Shown here: one piece after another, positions 5,990 through 7,117 of the stretch
Layout: every line of letters begins with the position of its first letter
How positions within the stretch are numbered: the stretch's first letter is position 1
NCBI GenBank assembly: GCA_002452315.1
Contig: DKFH01000190.1
Coordinates: forward strand, 10,258 to 17,374
Source of the DNA: Anaerolineaceae bacterium UBA6801
GTDB lineage: Bacteria > Chloroflexota > Anaerolineae > Anaerolineales > Anaerolineaceae
DNA: 7,117 bases
Direction: 5' to 3'
Translations under genes and position numbers: made by a program
The notes under the pieces: model-generated
What the model was told of the DNA's origin: nothing
Seen by the model: the letters and a program-made list of their open reading frames with translations, nothing else
Databases searched by the model: none

Positions 5990-6018
5990 ATTATAGGTAG
6001 AATTAGCCGGGGTGTCTA
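5990..6018 (-). promoter_or_regulatory. Sigma70-type promoter of the redox cluster
   Basis: On the minus strand, TAGACA (6013-6018, 5 of 6), a 17-nt spacer and TATAAT (5990-5995, 6 of 6) lie upstream of the zinc-finger gene. The predicted leader is about 30 nt. This is the best promoter match in the window. Confidence 0.75.
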
Positions 6019-6045
6019 CGGGAGAGCTGGTAGCTCATAGGTGAT

Positions 6046-6069
6046 AGCTGAAAGCTGAAAGCTAAAAGC
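6046..6069. repeat. 7-bp tandem repeat, about 3.4 copies
   Basis: AGCTGAA, AGCTGAA, AGCTAAA and AGC follow one another directly upstream of the redox-cluster promoter. AGCT also occurs twice just before (in GAGAGCTGGTAGCTC). It may be slipped-strand noise with no function. Confidence 0.6.
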
Positions 6070-6392
6070 ATAATCAGTATGCCATTTGGTCGGTGCATAC
6101 CCTGGGTGCAAAATCACACCCCGCCCTACAAACTATCCCGTGGGGTGCGCTCTTCACCTGACCGCACCATGTCAATCAACTAATTAACCTGGAAGCACAA
6201 AGCGCACGCAATTTACACCACTTGACAAGACACTAACCCGACGGGTAGATTTAAATTGTTTGCTGATTTACGAAATCACGACACGAGATGAAGAACGATT
6301 TATCAACGTGTTCTGGGCTGAAATAATCGTGACGTATCGCTAAAAACCCAAATAACCTGCCCTTCCCATTAGTCGAAGGCTTACACAAACGC

Positions 6393-6421
6393 TTGCGGCT
6401 GGTATGGCCGGGTGCGATAAT
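6393..6421 (+). promoter_or_regulatory. Candidate promoter of the efflux adaptor gene
   Basis: TTGCGG (6393-6398), a 17-nt spacer and GATAAT (6416-6421, 5 of 6) lie just upstream of the gene. The leader would be about 30 nt and include the GGAGG at 6448-6452. The -35 box keeps only the TTG core. Confidence 0.5.
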
Positions 6422-6458
6422 ACTTAATATGTCATGATACTAACTACGGAGGAAGACC

Positions 6459-7117
6459 TTGGCAGAAACAAACAAGAGAAGAAAAAAAGGCAAAAAAGGC
6501 TTATGGATTGTATTACTGGTGATCGTCCTGGCCGGCTTGTTCGTCGGATGGCGGATTTTTCAAGGCCGGCAGGAAGCTAACCGGGTCTTTGCGAATATCG
6601 AAACTGAACCCTACCGCCGGGACAGCCTGAGCGCGTTCATCTACGGTACCGGTACCGTCCAGCCAGCCCAAACTGCGGTGCTGACCTGGTCCGCCAGTGG
6701 GATCGTTGGCGAGGTTCACGTTTCAGTGGGCGACATTGTTGAAAAAGACCAGGTGTTAATGACCCTGGAAACGGATTCCCTCTCAGTGGAAATCCTGCAA
6801 GCGGAGATTGATGTTATCAATGCCCAAAAGGCGCTGGATGAGCTGTATCAGAACTGGGGCTCTGACCTGGCACGCGCCCGCCTGGACCTGCTCAACGCGC
6901 AGGATAACCTGGAAGATCTGCAAAATAAACGCCAGGTGATGAACTTCCAGCGCTGTTCCGATGAGCGCATCGAAGACCTGGAAGAAGAGCTGGAACGCGC
7001 AGAGCAGATCTACAACTTTCAGCAAAATGCTATCAACCTGCAGCGGGTCAACACCGCCCAGGCGAATTTGAACTTCTGCCTGGCCGAATACAGTGAACGT
7101 GAGATCGCTGAAGCCGA
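6459..7117 (+). CDS. HlyD/MacA-like efflux adaptor (membrane fusion protein), 3' end outside the window
   Basis: The first 219 residues of a longer protein are visible. A Lys/Arg-rich N-terminus (KRRKKGKKG) precedes one membrane helix (about 15-34). A lipoyl-like half motif follows: GTGTVQPAQTAVL, then SGIVGEVHVSVGDIVEKDQVL (80-100). A long charged helix (about 107-219) should form the alpha-hairpin. C166 and C207 sit in that hairpin. Such adaptors link an inner-membrane transporter, often a MacB-type ABC exporter, to export across the envelope; the transporter should lie to the right but is not visible. The start is TTG at 6459, chosen because GGAGG (6448-6452) lies 6 nt upstream and the residues before the helix fit a short cytosolic tail; no ATG is nearby. 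The window edge cuts the gene after codon 219. The substrate is unknown. Confidence 0.85.
   Translation, partial: MAETNKRRKKGKKGLWIVLLVIVLAGLFVGWRIFQGRQEANRVFANIETEPYRRDSLSAFIYGTGTVQPAQTAVLTWSASGIVGEVHVSVGDIVEKDQVLMTLETDSLSVEILQAEIDVINAQKALDELYQNWGSDLARARLDLLNAQDNLEDLQNKRQVMNFQRCSDERIEDLEEELERAEQIYNFQQNAINLQRVNTAQANLNFCLAEYSEREIAEA

Larger units (their letters stand above)
6019..6458. other. Divergent intergenic region without a supported gene
   Basis: About 440 bases lie between the promoter of the minus-strand redox cluster and the plus-strand efflux gene. I see short inverted repeats (GTATGC/GCATAC at 6078-6083 and 6094-6099; CACCCC/GGGGTG at 6117-6122 and 6142-6147), a 7-bp tandem repeat at 6046-6069 and promoter-like sites facing right. 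A consensus TTGACA (6222-6227) with TAGATT 18 nt on could be a second, distal promoter, giving a leader near 200 nt. One 48-codon open stretch ending at the TAA after GTGACGTATCGC has no start codon or SD. Confidence 0.5.

Noticed and set aside
5376..5996. Plus-strand open frame of 206 codons opposite the zinc-finger gene
   Set aside because: It is Ser/Thr-rich without a domain and runs into the minus-strand promoter. The opposite strand has the SD, zinc motifs and membrane helix.
6046..6069. Tandem repeat considered as a CRISPR or iteron array
   Set aside because: The units are only 7 bp with no spacers, and there are fewer than four copies. Neither a CRISPR array nor an origin fits.
6181..6345. 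48-codon open stretch in the divergent spacer, ending at the TAA after GTGACGTATCGC
   Set aside because: It has no ATG or GTG start with an SD, no recognisable motif, and follows an in-frame stop.

Overview
The window looks like part of a Chloroflexota (Anaerolineae-like) chromosome. This is inferred from the style of the proteins: a double zinc-finger membrane protein with a Cys-rich outer domain, an HlyD-like adaptor with a Cys pair in its hairpin, and a frr-uppS-cdsA cluster. No rRNA or other taxonomic marker is present, so the assignment is tentative. Most genes have moderately high GC. The interval around 3012-3660 and several spacers are visibly AT-richer.

Layout. Positions 1-2255 (minus strand) hold a compact housekeeping operon, frr, then uppS, then cdsA: ribosome recycling, undecaprenyl diphosphate synthesis and CDP-diacylglycerol synthesis. 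It has a strong Shine-Dalgarno (SD) at frr and a probable terminator after cdsA. The spacer upstream of frr carries a candidate promoter overlapped by two nested inverted repeats, and a terminator-like hairpin for the next gene up. Positions 2491-2989 (minus) hold a conserved hypothetical gene whose frame is broken by one extra base. Positions 3012-3650 hold a 639-bp insertion-sequence remnant with perfect 14-bp terminal inverted repeats. It encodes an IS1634-like transposase that has an in-frame TAG and appears to have lost its middle. The element sits just upstream of the SD of the hypothetical gene. An 81-bp inverted-repeat element follows at 3727-3807.

Positions 3829-5995 hold a minus-strand redox cluster. 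A good sigma70-type promoter drives a zinc-finger/transmembrane protein, then a 2-Cys peroxiredoxin, then a cytosolic thioredoxin-fold CxxC protein, ending in a textbook intrinsic terminator. The peroxiredoxin and thioredoxin-like protein are a plausible peroxidase and reductant pair. The role of the zinc-finger protein is unknown.

Positions 5996-6458 are a divergent intergenic region with promoters facing both ways and a short 7-bp tandem repeat. From 6459 to the window edge runs the 5' part of an HlyD/MacA-like efflux adaptor gene (plus strand, TTG start).

The least explained parts are the zinc-finger membrane protein tied to redox genes, the decayed hypothetical gene next to the collapsed IS, and the nested inverted repeats in front of frr. 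I found no CRISPR array, tRNA, rRNA or obvious new defence system.
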